From positions 314,721-364,497 of the forward strand of contig JH720295.1 in the NCBI GenBank assembly GCA_000231825.2: DNA of 49,777 bases, read 5' to 3'. Position numbers and translations under genes: made by a program. The DNA is from Tetrahymena elliotti 4EA. Lineage: Eukaryota > Ciliophora > Oligohymenophorea > Hymenostomatida > Tetrahymenidae. The notes below the pieces were generated by a model. The model did not search any database. It was not told where the DNA came from and worked only from the letters and a program-made list of their open reading frames with translations. Positions 14,001 through 25,668 of this stretch are shown piece after piece (positions within the stretch are counted from its first letter, which is position 1; every line of letters begins with the position of its first letter).

Positions 14001-15650
14001 AAAATGTGGAAAATATTTACTATTTTTGACCAAATCTTTCCCATCGCTGATAAAGCATTTCCAAATTTTCTTAATTATCAATAGAATAATTTCCTGTTTG
14101 AATAAATTAGATTGTTTAGTTAATTTGTTTTGAGAGATGCTACTTTTATTATAAGCAAAGCTCCATATGGTCTTATGAATCATTGCAAATCTGATTTATA
14201 TTTAAAAATTCAACATCAATCCAAGTCATTTTTTAATTAAAGAAAAGCAATGGATGATATAAGACCTAATTTATTTTAAAGTAATATGAAATGTATTGTT
14301 AATTAATATTTTAAATACTGTAGTATTGAATTCATGAAATAGAATTGAATAGGAATTTAGACTTAGGTATGAATTGAATAGAGGAACTAAATTCTACATA
14401 ACGAAATTTATTGTATGAACAGAATAAAATTTAGAATCTCTATTCACCCCAGAAGAAAGACTTAATATTAGGATGCTTGTTAAAGCATCATTGTATGGCT
14501 AATAGATGAAAATACCTTTTTTTATAAAATATTTCATAAAATTAAAAGTAATTTTTATTATTATTTTAAAAAAATTTAAGTTAAAAACCTGAATTTTACG
14601 ATGCATATTGAAACCAAAATCTACACCTAGCATCGTATGGCTCTATATAATCGTTTCCATTACATGTTTGATAACTTGCTTCTGTGTAATTATAATTTCT
14701 AATTTAGTTATTAAAAAATGTTAATATAATTTGTTTCTCTTATTTGATTAATTGATTCATTACACAGAAGGAGAGACAACCTGCATTGACGTTGTATCTG
14801 AGTTGTAAATATTGCTGATCTAAATTACTCCATCAGACTATGAAGATAAAAAAGCTGCACCACTATAGAAAGATAAATCTTCATTCTTTAAAAGAAAATA
14901 AGTAATTTTCAATAATAAGTTTTTTGTATTAATTACCATTTTGAGAAAATATTTTTATTCAGAAGTCAATAAGTCATACTTAAATCCAGATCTCACATAA
15001 TAAAGCTATGCATAAAAAATACTTTTGTTAATTTAATCATATACATTTTATGGACATTCACCAAACATGAATTCCCTATATGAGCAATAAGTGTAAGTAG
15101 TTTTTTGATTATCTGTTTAAATATATCAATATATATTAAAATTAATAAAACTTTTTCAGTGAAAATAAACATTTTACATTAAATTAAACCAGATTAGTAT
15201 TTATCTAACAAACCTTTCATTACAATCATATGCATTTCTAACTTTTTATAAAATTTAAAATGCTTAGTCTAACTAATTTATCTTTTAGAATTAAAAGAAA
15301 AATAATAAAATATACTTAATTAAAGCTATATTCTAATAATATTTGCTAAGAATATATTGAATTGTAGAGCATTTACTCTTATGTCGAATTCACCCATTTA
15401 CTGCTGTCATCTTACCTTTATTTTATATTTCAATTAATTATACTTCTACTTTATAATTGTTATTGATTTTTAAAAAATGATCATCTTCTATTCCAATAGA
15501 TTTATGTCTTTTTAAGAAATTTAGTTATCAAATATACCATTAGTTAAGAGCTCTCCATAAACGAATGTAAAATACAGTTAAAACAAGCCCAACTCCAATT
15601 ATAATAGGCAGTGATACTGTTAATATTAACCTCCAAACTAAATGTTTCAT
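11083..15650 (-). CDS. Cache-domain transmembrane receptor with TPR and vWA-like cytoplasmic regions (copy 3)
   Basis: Exons: 15538-15650, 15316-15415, 15178-15241, 14937-15112, 14764-14885, 14589-14698, 14319-14515, 14021-14265, 11083-13759; the total is 3804 nt (1267 aa). I read the last exon from about residue 670 to the TGA without an internal stop. Layout by residue: membrane segment 5-29; extracellular Cache region about 35-400 with IEPYDARCRFWFQYA near 205-220; second membrane segment 429-453; Lys/Gln/Ser-rich linker about 470-690; TPR-like block about 700-785; vWA-like domain about 1035-1160. The vWA first strand is DLVVLIQLNFYRQ, so the usual metal-binding D-x-S-x-S is absent, while KDRIQIIIYHSDLDIFMPF is well kept. 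A protein-interaction role is therefore likelier than metal-dependent binding. Its 5' neighbour is the Cys-rich gene at 16879-17478. Confidence 0.87.
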
Positions 15651-16878
15651 ACTTACTTACTTCCTATTTATTACTCTATTTTTATTTCTACTACTTATAC
15701 TGACTCAATATTGTATTTATGATAATACAATTTAATACCATAAATTAGAGAAAGGTTTATTTTTTATTCAAATTTTATGAATAATTGTATTTGATTACAT
15801 ATAAAGAATTTAATAGTGAAGTTTTATTGATATTATACTTAATAAAAAAGTTAATATTTGATATATAATGCACAAAAATGCACAAGAGTATAATATTTTT
15901 TAACATAACATTTTTAATAATAAAGGGGTTGAATAATCAATATTTTTTTACTTATTTTCATTCTATTATTTTAATAATTGTAAATCTTTCAAAATTTAAT
16001 CTTTATCTTTTTTCAAAAATATTTCTAATACTTTACTTTCATCAAACCTCCTTTTTATTAATAATAAAAAAATTAATATTACTTAAATGAAAGCTTATAT
16101 TAAATAAAAATAGTTTTGCTGAATTTAGCAGTTTTATTAAATTTTTGAAAATATGGAAATAAATTGAACTAATTATTTCAAAAAAGGTACTAAAACCTAG
16201 ATTATCAAAACATTTAAAAATTGATATTTAATTTTAAAAAATAATTTGATTTTAAATACCATTTGTTAATTTACTTGATAATAATTAAAGACTTTAAAAT
16301 CTTAAAAGCTTTGATTATGGTGAATTTATAGATGCTTACATAAATAGATACTGCTAATAATTTATATAAAAATTGCATATAAAGATGAAAAAGTATAAAA
16401 AATATGAAATTAAAAGAAATTATTTTATTTTATGTCAGTTAAGCTATTAGAGAATGTTACTAAATATTTGGATATGAATAAATTATAAAGCTAAATCAAA
16501 GTAAATACTAAAAAAAATAAAATATTAGTCACTACTAAAAGTAATTTGTTTTTCTACTTATATGATTTTAATCTTGATATATTTACTTTCATAATTATAA
16601 ACATTTCCTTCTCTTTTAACATTTTATCAATTTGTTATCTACTTTTAGAATTCATTTTTATGATTTTAATTAAGATATTTTAGTTTCTCAATCTTATAAA
16701 AAAAATTAGCTCCATTAATTTAAATTTTGCATATTTAAATATTATTTCTCATTTCAATCCTTTTAATTAATTATAAGTAGAACAAAAAATATTTTATTGT
16801 TTTAAATAGAAGATGAAAGCTGTTAATTAATAAGATATTTTTGAAAAAGAAAGAAAATAAATACAAATAAGCATAGAA
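15651..16878. other. intergenic, upstream of receptor copy 3
   Basis: About 1.2 kb with no convincing gene. A plus-strand frame at 15878-16090 is Phe/Ile/Leu-rich, has no paralog, and is typical of random open frames in such A+T-rich DNA. The region should contain the copy-3 promoter and the 3' end of the Cys-rich gene. Confidence 0.55.
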
Positions 16879-17478
16879 TCACTAAAACAAATAAATAATA
16901 AAGTATATAATAAAAATGAATAAGAAAGTATTAAATTATAAAATAGAGGATTTAGAGCATTATAATATTTTGTTAACATAATTTTAAATATTCTTTTCAT
17001 TTGATATGCATGTTTTACTGATACATTCCTGTGATTAATCACCATTTTATTCATATAGACAATCAGTAAAACAACGCTTCATTTCTATGATCATATTAGT
17101 ACAAGTAGAATCTTGCTTATCACAAGGCGATAGAACTGAATTTAAACAAGTTTATATCTTTTAAAAGCTTTTTTATTTTTATTAATAATCCTGCTACAAA
17201 CCACAATTCGAAATGAAAGCTTAAAAACTAAATGAGTTTTGTAGAGTAGCTAGTTGTGCACACTTTTATTGGAAACATGCCACTTAATTTGAGTTTACAT
17301 TTTAAGAAGAAACACAATTCATGCCACAGCTATATATATCATCTTCTTAACTCTAACAAAACGTATCATCCGAAGGGCAGAACCCCTTATTAGTTTAAAG
17401 ACATAATTCAAATTGTGTTTTAGCACTAACTAAATATATTGCCAAAAGAAAATAAAATATGATTTCGCTATGTTTCAT
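16879..17478 (-). CDS. small secreted Cys-rich protein, probable GPI-anchored surface antigen-like protein
   Basis: An intronless 200-codon frame (199 aa) using TAA/TAG as Gln and ending at TGA. The start ATG gives a classic signal peptide: MKHSE, a hydrophobic core (IIFYFLLAIYLV), then S-A as a likely cleavage site. The mature part has 16 cysteines in about 160 residues, with spacings such as CGMNC, and is rich in Gln, Asn and Ser. It ends with CSKSS followed by a strongly hydrophobic tail (about 17 residues, FLFIFIIYFIIYLF) and one Gln. That tail suits a GPI-attachment signal, or failing that a C-terminal membrane anchor. Its G+C content is higher than the flanks, which supports a real gene. 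I do not recognise the family. It lies between two receptor genes on the same strand, but no functional link is shown. Confidence 0.78.
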
Positions 17479-17531
17479 TTACTTTTAATAATATTAAATA
17501 TTTTGGTTTATTAATTATTTCTAAGTTTGTT

Positions 17532-17748
17532 ACCAACCTAAATTAATTAGTTAATATTTATAGCTGTATCTCCAATTAAAAATCTGATTATTTTTCATTA
17601 TAATAATATTTAACTAAATAATCTTAATTTAATTAAATGATAGGTAGGACATTCTTCTCTACTTTAATTAAATCTTTCCAAATTCCAAACAATTCCAAAT
17701 ATTTGGTTACTTGTATTGTTTGCATCATATTTTTGAATGTCTTACAAC
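17532..17748. repeat. degenerate repeat, copy R1
   Basis: First of three diverged copies. Shared landmarks in order are AATATTTATAGC(T/A)GTATC, a TTTTTCATT block, a TAGGTA/CAGGTA block, CTCTACTTTAATTAAATCTT, a TTTGGTTA block and GAATG...CTTAC. Indels between copies are not multiples of three, so it is not a conserved coding exon. A plus-strand open frame at 17637-17873 falls partly inside it and is not supported by the other copies. Confidence 0.6.
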
Positions 17749-18087
17749 TAATCTTTCATTCATTCATTTCCAATCATAGTACTATTATAGTTTATTTAGT
17801 ATTTCTCAAATTTAGATGCAATATTTATATAAATTCAAGTCATTTATGTTTTTCTCATTTTATTGCTATTTAATCTAGTAAGTTGGTTTAAGATAAAGTA
17901 TGGTAAAAATTATTTATATTTTAATTGAGATATTCTTTAATATAATTAGGATTAATACCTAATACATTATTTATTTCATCAGTTCTTGATTCTTGTTGTT
18001 TCTTGATCTCTTAGCCTCATCTCAAATAGCTTTTCTAGATACCAAGTTAGATATTTGTAACTAACTTAACTAAATTAAGAAGTAAAT

Positions 18088-18333
18088 TCCAAATCTAAAT
18101 TAATAAGTAAATATTTATAGCAGTATCCCCAATTGATTGATTATTTGATGATTTTTCATTCATAATAATAATAACAAAATAATCCTATTTATTTATAATT
18201 AAATAACAGGTAGAAAAATAAGTCATCTCTACTTTAATTAAATCTTTACAAATTCAAAATAATTCAAAGTATTTGGTTACACCTATATTGTTTTCAAAAT
18301 TATTTAATAATACATTTGAATGAAAATCTTACA
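18088..18333. repeat. degenerate repeat, copy R2
   Basis: Second copy. It is closest to R1: both share CTCTACTTTAATTAAATCTT exactly, and the landmarks are in the same order and orientation. It is about 246 bp long because of small insertions. Confidence 0.6.
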
Positions 18334-18384
18334 CATTTAAATTGAATATTTTCATTTATTCAATATTTCTTTTATTTAGATTTT

Positions 18385-18578
18385 ATCAACATTAATTAGC
18401 AAATAAATATTAATAGCAGCATCTCCAATTAATTATTAGGCTATTTTTCATTTGTTATAATTACAATAAAATTCATGTGATAGGTACAAAAAAAATTCAT
18501 CCGTTCTTAATATTATCTAAATAATTCCAATATCTGGTTATTGATGAATTATTTAATAGTTTATTTGAATGACTTACA
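18385..18578. repeat. degenerate repeat, copy R3
   Basis: Third and most diverged copy, about 194 bp. It keeps ATTAATAGCAGCATCTCCAA, the TTTTTCATT block, GATAGGTA and TTTGAATGACTTAC, in the same orientation as R1 and R2. The CTCTACTTTAATTAAATCTT block is decayed. Confidence 0.55.
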
Positions 18579-20231
18579 AACAATTGAATAAAGAATAGTT
18601 TATTATTATTCTAAAAATAATATTTGAATTATTTTCAATTTAAAATTACTAATATTCATGCTTTTTATTAATAGCAGTTTTATTAATATTTTTTGTAGCA
18701 AATTTTTTTAATAATAAATTCTTGTTAAGACTTCACCATTCAATCTATAGATGTTATATAATAATTACTAATCTCATCTAAATAAATTTTTGTAACAAGC
18801 AAACAATCCTTTTGTCTTAAAATAGCTAATTCTTCTATCTTTTACACATGCCAAATAATCATATAAATAAAGTTAATAAATTACATTGAAAATGCAGATC
18901 AAATATTATGTTTAATTTTTTATGACATTAATTGCTATTTTCTAAATATTTTAAAATAAGCTATTAAAGCGATATTCTGTAGGCGAGTGACTAATTCCAT
19001 TTTTTAATATTAAATTTCCTTTGGCTTTATGAAAAAATCTTTGTTTTTGTGTAAAGTTTATTTTGAAGTAAGATTTAAGAATAGACATATGACCAAAAAT
19101 AAATATATCACTTGTGAGCCTGATTCCAAAAAAAAGTATTAACATTACAACATTAAAGAATTATTAAGGATAAAAAAAAGTAAACTAAAAATTTTGTAAG
19201 ATGATTCTTTTTGAATGAAGAAATTAATTAACTATCAAAGAAGAAAAAAAGTAAAAAAAGAAAAAATTTTGTTTTTTTAAGAATTGATAATAACTCAAAT
19301 TATAGAAGGGAGTTAATAAATAATTTTGTTTGAATTCAATACTCAAAAAATTTTTTGTTTTGAATTATTTTTTTTGATTGTCTTATCTTCTAATAAGAAT
19401 GAATGCTTTGATGAAAATTTAATCTTTTTATAACTTAGAATTTCTGTTTTATGAAAATTACTTGAGTATCTATCCATCTATCAAATATCCTTTTTTCTTT
19501 ACATAAATCACTGGAACTGATTTTGAATTTGAACAATTAAAGGGAAGAATTTACATTTTGTTTCAGTCCTTTTCAAACATGGCTTGTTAGTTCAAATTAT
19601 TTATTTTTTTATATCAGAAATCAGAAATAGATTGAAAAAATAATCTTCCAAATAAAATATCTATCAGTTTGTAATTTTTTAATTAAATGACAAAGGTTAT
19701 GATAAATAATATTTCTACAATAATAGCCATTACAGAAATTATTTTTATTTAATTTGATTACAGATTTATATTTATCCTTACAAATTTCATTTTATTAATA
19801 AATAATATAAAGTACTCATTTTTTTTTATTTGTTAAGGGGGGAAGCACATAAGGGATTTATCATATTTTAATTTTACTTCTACTTCATTAATTTGATTGC
19901 TGATTTTAACTTATAAATAATTTTAAAAATATTTCCCATAAAATTAAATTCTGAACAAATAATCATTTTTAAATATTTATCATTTTAAAATTTTAATAAA
20001 TGAAATTATTATATAATTTCATTAATCATTGTTTATAATAAATATGATAAGAAATATGAAGCATTAGTACTATGAGAAATCAAAATTATTTTATTTTTAG
20101 TATTTAAGATAATTTATTAATTCTAATAGATATTTATAAATTAAACATTTAAGTATTCAAAATGATTTTATTGTTTTATAAAAACGAATTGATTATTTGA
20201 AGGGTAAGAAAGAAAGGTGAGTTACTCACAA
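18579..20231. other. intergenic, 3' of receptor copy 4
   Basis: About 1.65 kb, very A+T-rich. The longest code-6 frame is on the minus strand at 18774-19145 (123 aa, starting MLILFFGIRLTSD). With only one stop codon in use, frames of this size arise easily by chance, and it has no paralog, so it is not listed as a gene. Nothing else is recognised. Confidence 0.5.
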
Positions 20232-23200
20232 TCAAGAATTGTTTAGGATTGTTAAAAATTCTTAATAACAATGAAAATTAAATTCTTTTCTCAGTTAAGC
20301 TAGTTTTGAATAAAGTTATTATTCCTCATAGAAAGACTCATAAATTAAATTTTCAAATTATTAATCAGATTTGGAATATCTGGCTAAAGAAAATTCTTTC
20401 AAATGATACACAATTGGTTTTTGATAATTAAAAAATTTTTGGGATATAGTTAACAATCTCTCATCTAATTATTTATCACATTCTTGATCTTTTGAGAATA
20501 TTAAAATGATCTTTTTTCTTTCAAATTATTTGCAGCTTTTTAAGTTTTTGAAACATTTAAAAGCATTTTAAAGATCATTTATTTGATTGTTTTTAGTAAT
20601 TAAATCCTTTTTCTGTGAAATTTGGTTTGAGTATATTTAATCTTATTTGTTCAATTAGCAAAAATTGCTAAGTGATTTAAACAGAGCTTCCTACCATGAA
20701 ATCTGAATTTTAGATTTCTTTTCATATCCAATAAAAATGTTTTAAATATTCAATAAAGAGTTAATGATTAGATCCCAATGTTATTCATTTTCAATATGTG
20801 TAAGAGGCATAAAAATGTCTAATTCTTAATTGTAAATTTATATGACTACTCTATCACATTTTTTTATTAATTTAGATTATTAAATATTTCGAAGACAATT
20901 TTCTATAGTTGTTGTTTATTTTAAGCAATAATCTAATTAAACTAATATACATAAATCAATAGGAGTGCTGTCTTCATTCTTATTTAGATCTTCGAATTCA
21001 TTTTCTTTAATTTGATTTTTTAAACAGTTTTAGAATAGCTAATTTAAATGATAGATTGCTTTTTATCTTAAAGTAGGGTTGTAGTAATTACCTTCTTCTA
21101 TGCTTAAAATAAATTATTCAATAGCTTTTAAATAGTTTTTCTTATTGTATTCCTCCAATCCTTCTAAAAAATACTGTTTACTTTTTTGTATTTAAAAAAT
21201 TTATTTCTTTATGCTTAAATTAGCTCCACTTTTATTACTTAAATTTTGTTTGCTTTTTATTTCACTTGTAATTAGTTTTCTTGAAGATTAACTGATTGTA
21301 AATTAAACATTTTATCCATAGGATCTATTTTAATTATTAAAAAGTTAGTTAATTTTCTCAAAGTAAAACTTGATTTATTAATAATGTTCTTTTAGGATTA
21401 AACAAACTTCAGAAATTTCTTGAAAAAGAAATATTTTAAATATATCAGAAAAGTAGAATTCATTATTCTAAACTAATTAAATCACAACTTAAAATATTTC
21501 CATTGATTTTTTTAAAAGAGTTAAATGATCAATTTTATTAATTTAAGCTTGTTCAAAATTATTTTTTTCAATTTCTTTTTATGTTTACTTTTAAAGATTT
21601 TATTTTGAATAAATCATTTGAAGAGCTTATTGCTTCAAACAATATGCCTGTGAAAATATTCTTTTTGATAAAATTTATATTTAATTGTCAATTCTGTTGG
21701 AAGAAGAATCAATAAATTTTGAATTTATTAGATATGTATCATCGATTCCAAGAGATTCTAGATTTAATTATATAGCTGATTCAAAATATTCTGAAGCTAA
21801 GCTGTATTCATATTTCAATAGATAGATTATGCCCAGATTATAATAGCATCTACTAAGTCCTGTTTAATTTTTAAGTTTTTAGAAAGTAGCTTTTGCTTTA
21901 GTGAAATGAAAAAGGGTATTCATTGAATTTTGTGAATTTTAAGTCTATGAATCTATTTAATAATTGATAACACTTTCTAGATCTTAAAAAACTTATTTGA
22001 TGATTTTCATTTCTAAAAATTAAGGTTTCAATCCTTATAAAATTTTATCTTTACTCTATTCTTTAATACTTTCTTACTTTTTAAAAACCTAAAGTTTATC
22101 TTAGAATAAACCTTAAAGCTATGGAGAATGATTAGAAGTGGTTCTATTTAAAGTAAAATGTTATGATTATTGCAAATTATTTGAATTTTTCTTTTCTAAA
22201 AAATGAGATTATTGCATTGTGTCTAAGAATCTTTAAGTACTTAAATTTAATTTCTTTTAATTCTAATTTGAATAAAAATTATTTTTTGAAGTTTATAAAG
22301 GATACATGTAATAATTATTGAGTCTCTTTTAAGGCAATTCAAATTAGTCTTGATTATTTTTAGATTATTCTTCAAATGATCTTTCAATTTACAATTCTTT
22401 TTAAGGCATATTTAGGGTATATCTAATAGATTCATCTTCGTTATAACAGCCGTTCTAACTTTAATCTGATTAATTGTTAGTTGAATTTTGTTTTTCAAGT
22501 TATTTCAGTTTTAAATTAGCTTTATTATTGCTTTATTTTAACATAGGACTATTTAAATTATTTTTTGGTGATTTATTTTTTTAAAGTTTAAATTTAGATT
22601 CTAATTTATTTTTAATTTCCTGGTTTAAATTTACTTAATATGATAATTACTCTTAATAACTTATTTATAAAAATAAAGTCAAAAGTTCTATTGGTTATTA
22701 TATTTAGTGTATCTATTGCAATCCATAATTTATTATAAAAAATAGTATTATAAAGCAAACAAAAGTAAAATCAAACACCAAAAGATATTTAACAAATTGA
22801 ATATTTATCAAATTAAATAACTTCAATTCATCACTAGTATCAGCCATTACTCTTGCTATCATTATTATTGAATATGAATAAGGATACTAATCTTTTTTAC
22901 CTTTAAGTTTACTCTACACAGGAAATATAATACTTATTCTTTTAATTAAAAAATATTTAATAATTTTCTATCTTTTAAATAAAATTTCAAAATTATGATT
23001 TTTTTTCTGCTATTTATCTAATCATTCAGTTAAAAAATTTTTTAAGATTGCAAAAGTTTTTTAAAATGTTTTTCTTTATTTTAAAGGTGGGGAGGGTAGT
23101 TATTAAGAATTGTTAGATTCCAACAACCATCATAGCATTAATCCTCAAATCACACAATACAAAAGGTAAGAAAAATAATTTCTAAAATTCTTCCCTTTAA

Positions 23201-25230
23201 GAGAATAATTATAATATTAATTGAATAACAAATAATAAAATTATTTAAAACTTTAAAAATTTTACTATTTCTAGCCAAATCTTTCCCAAAATTAGTAAAG
23301 TTAGTTCTTATTAATTTAATCTGTAATTGAGTAATTTCCTGTTTAAATAAACTAAACGGACTCATCAACTTATTAAGAAAATGATGACTTTTAAGTTTTG
23401 CATTTGTCCATTAATTCCTAACTATCACTGCAGAATTAATTTATATTAAAATACTCTTAATCGGCCCATGACTTCACTTAGTCAAAAAGAGGTAATGGAT
23501 GGGTAAATACCTAAAAAACATTTTTTAATTTTAATTAATCTAATAGAATAAGTATTTAAATTTACTGTAGAATTGAATTCATGAAAAAGAACTGAATAAG
23601 AGTTCTCACAGTTTTTACAATCAAAAATGCGCTTAATATTTTGCATCTAAAAATCAATGCTGTTCACTGAATAAAATTTAGATTCATATTCCATATAAGC
23701 AGAAAGGCTCATCATTAAAGCTCCAGTTACTGCATCAGTATAAGGCTCAAAAATAAAAAACCCTTTCAAAAAAAATAAATTAAAAATGCATTAAAATTTA
23801 TTTCAAAGTGTTGATATTCATTTTTTATTGTTTAATGAAATTTTAAATAAGTTTTCACACATTTATGATAATAAATAACAATCACAATTTGTTTATTTTC
23901 AAATATTTTTGGCATAAATTAAATTTATTAAAGTATTTGATTATTTCTTCAAGCTATTCATTTTCATGTTTTTCATATCTTTTGAAAAGTAAGAAATAAT
24001 TAATTAGTGAATAATTGCAATTTATCATGCATTTATTTACTGAATTGAAAAATTTTTTGGGAAAATAACTTTGCTTGCCATTGATTAAAAATTGATAAGT
24101 TAAATTTCAACTTATTACTTCAAAAAAAAGCAAAAATTAATTGCAAATTCAGAATTTTATTTAGAAATAAATAATATAAATTCAAATGAAATAAGTAGAA
24201 TCTTATTACCTTTATTTTTCTAGACATATTAATACCAACTTCTACATCTAGGATCGTATGGCTCAACAAATTGATCTCCAAGACAATTTTCATAATCAGA
24301 AGCAGTGTAGTTAAAGAATCTAAATTTTTATAAAATAATTTATTTTTTGCAAAATAAATAGACTTAATGCTGATATTACACAGAGGGCAGTACTTGCTAA
24401 AGTGATGTTTAATCTGAGTTATAAATATTTATTATTTATATCAATCCTTCTTTTTCAGAAGCTTTATAAGCTGCCCTTCCATAAAATGAAATAAAATCAT
24501 TCTTTTTTTAAAATTAAAATTATTATTAATAATAAAATAATATCAAAAGCTTAATTATTACAGTTTTGATGAAATATTACTATTCTTAAGTAAGCTAAAC
24601 GAATTTAAATACTTCTCTCACAAAATATAAATCCCCATAAAATATGCTCTGATTTAATTAATCATAAACATATTGAGGACACTCACCAAAAACAAACTCT
24701 CTGTAAGAGCAAACAGTAAAGATAGACTTTGGATTATCTGTTTTAAAGAATATATTCAATTAAATAGACATTTTATTTAAAACTGCTTTACAAATGATTT
24801 GAGAATTCTAATACTTGTAAATCAGTGATTTAATAACTACCATATGTACCTCTAACTATTTATTTATATGATCTTAGTTAAATAATATTTTTACTTGGTT
24901 AAAAAAACAAACAAAACTTACCTATTCAAAGCTATACTCTAAAATTAATTAATGGGAATATGCAGAATTATGTAATATTTGTTTTTATAATGTATTTATC
25001 CATATAGCACTATCCTATTCCCTATAATTTTAAAAAAAATCTATTTTTGGAATTTTATACATGTTCTAATTGATAGGTGTGATCCATCTAATTATTAATA
25101 TGTAAAGAAATAATTACCATTCATTGAGAGCTTTCCAAAGAATTTTATAAAAAGCAGTTAATGTAAATGCGACTCCAATAATTATTGGTAAAGAAACAGT
25201 GATAATAAGTCTAATAATCAAATATTTCAT
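20232..25230 (-). CDS. Cache-domain transmembrane receptor with TPR and vWA-like cytoplasmic regions (copy 4)
   Basis: Exons: 25118-25230, 24922-25021, 24792-24855, 24562-24737, 24380-24501, 24210-24319, 23566-23762, 23266-23510, 20232-22938; the total is 3834 nt (1277 aa). I read the reverse frame from the TGA at 20232 up to about 21960 with no internal stop. The N-terminus is MKYLIIRLIITVSLPIIIGV. Exon 6 carries VEPYDPRCRSWYQYV, with Ser replacing the Phe of the other copies. The TPR-like block reads TGLSRCYYNLGIIYLL. The vWA-like part reads PIDLCILVQLDYCLKQ and then KCDRVVIQIYNQELDIFMP. This is the most diverged copy and is separated from copies 1-3 by 4.6 kb. Its intron 6 is 447 bp, against under 100 bp in the others. 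It ends EFLTILNNS. Confidence 0.85.
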
Positions 25231-25668
25231 TTTAAAAGGTAAGCTGAAAGTTATTTCTACTTTCAATTTATTAATTTTTACTAATCAAAACTTAAAGAGA
25301 AAGTAATAAAGAGGTAGGAAAGTAGATAGATAAATAAATAGATTAAATTAATTTACTTCTATTCATTTAAGGTTTATTTAAATTTTGAGTTAAAATTGAG
25401 CATAATTACTCTTTATATTTTTCAATGTTTAATTTTATAGAAATATCGATTTATTTTCTGAATTTTTTCATATTTATTTTATCTTTCAATCCATAAATTA
25501 TCCCAAAAAATTAATTTTATTAAATGATGATTTAAATTATTTTAATTTTTAGGCTAACATAAAAAATGAAAGAATACTTACTCTTTTCACTATATAATGA
25601 AGAAACATAAAATTAAAGAAAAAATAAAAGATATAATCAATATTGCAAATAATGCTATGGTTTAACCA
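25231..25668. other. intergenic boundary between the receptor array and the LRR array
   Basis: A 438-bp A+T-rich spacer that holds the promoter of receptor copy 4 and the 3' end of the first LRR unit. No repeat of the LRR spacer type is obvious on this side, so it marks the edge of the LRR array. Confidence 0.55.

Noticed and set aside
17637..17873. Plus-strand ORF MIGRTFFSTLIKS...
   Set aside because: It overlaps repeat R1 only and is not preserved in R2 or R3; hydrophobic low-complexity content is typical of chance frames here.
18774..19145. 123-codon minus-strand code-6 ORF
   Set aside because: With a single stop codon and about 80 percent A+T, frames of this length are common by chance; no paralog, domain or composition support.
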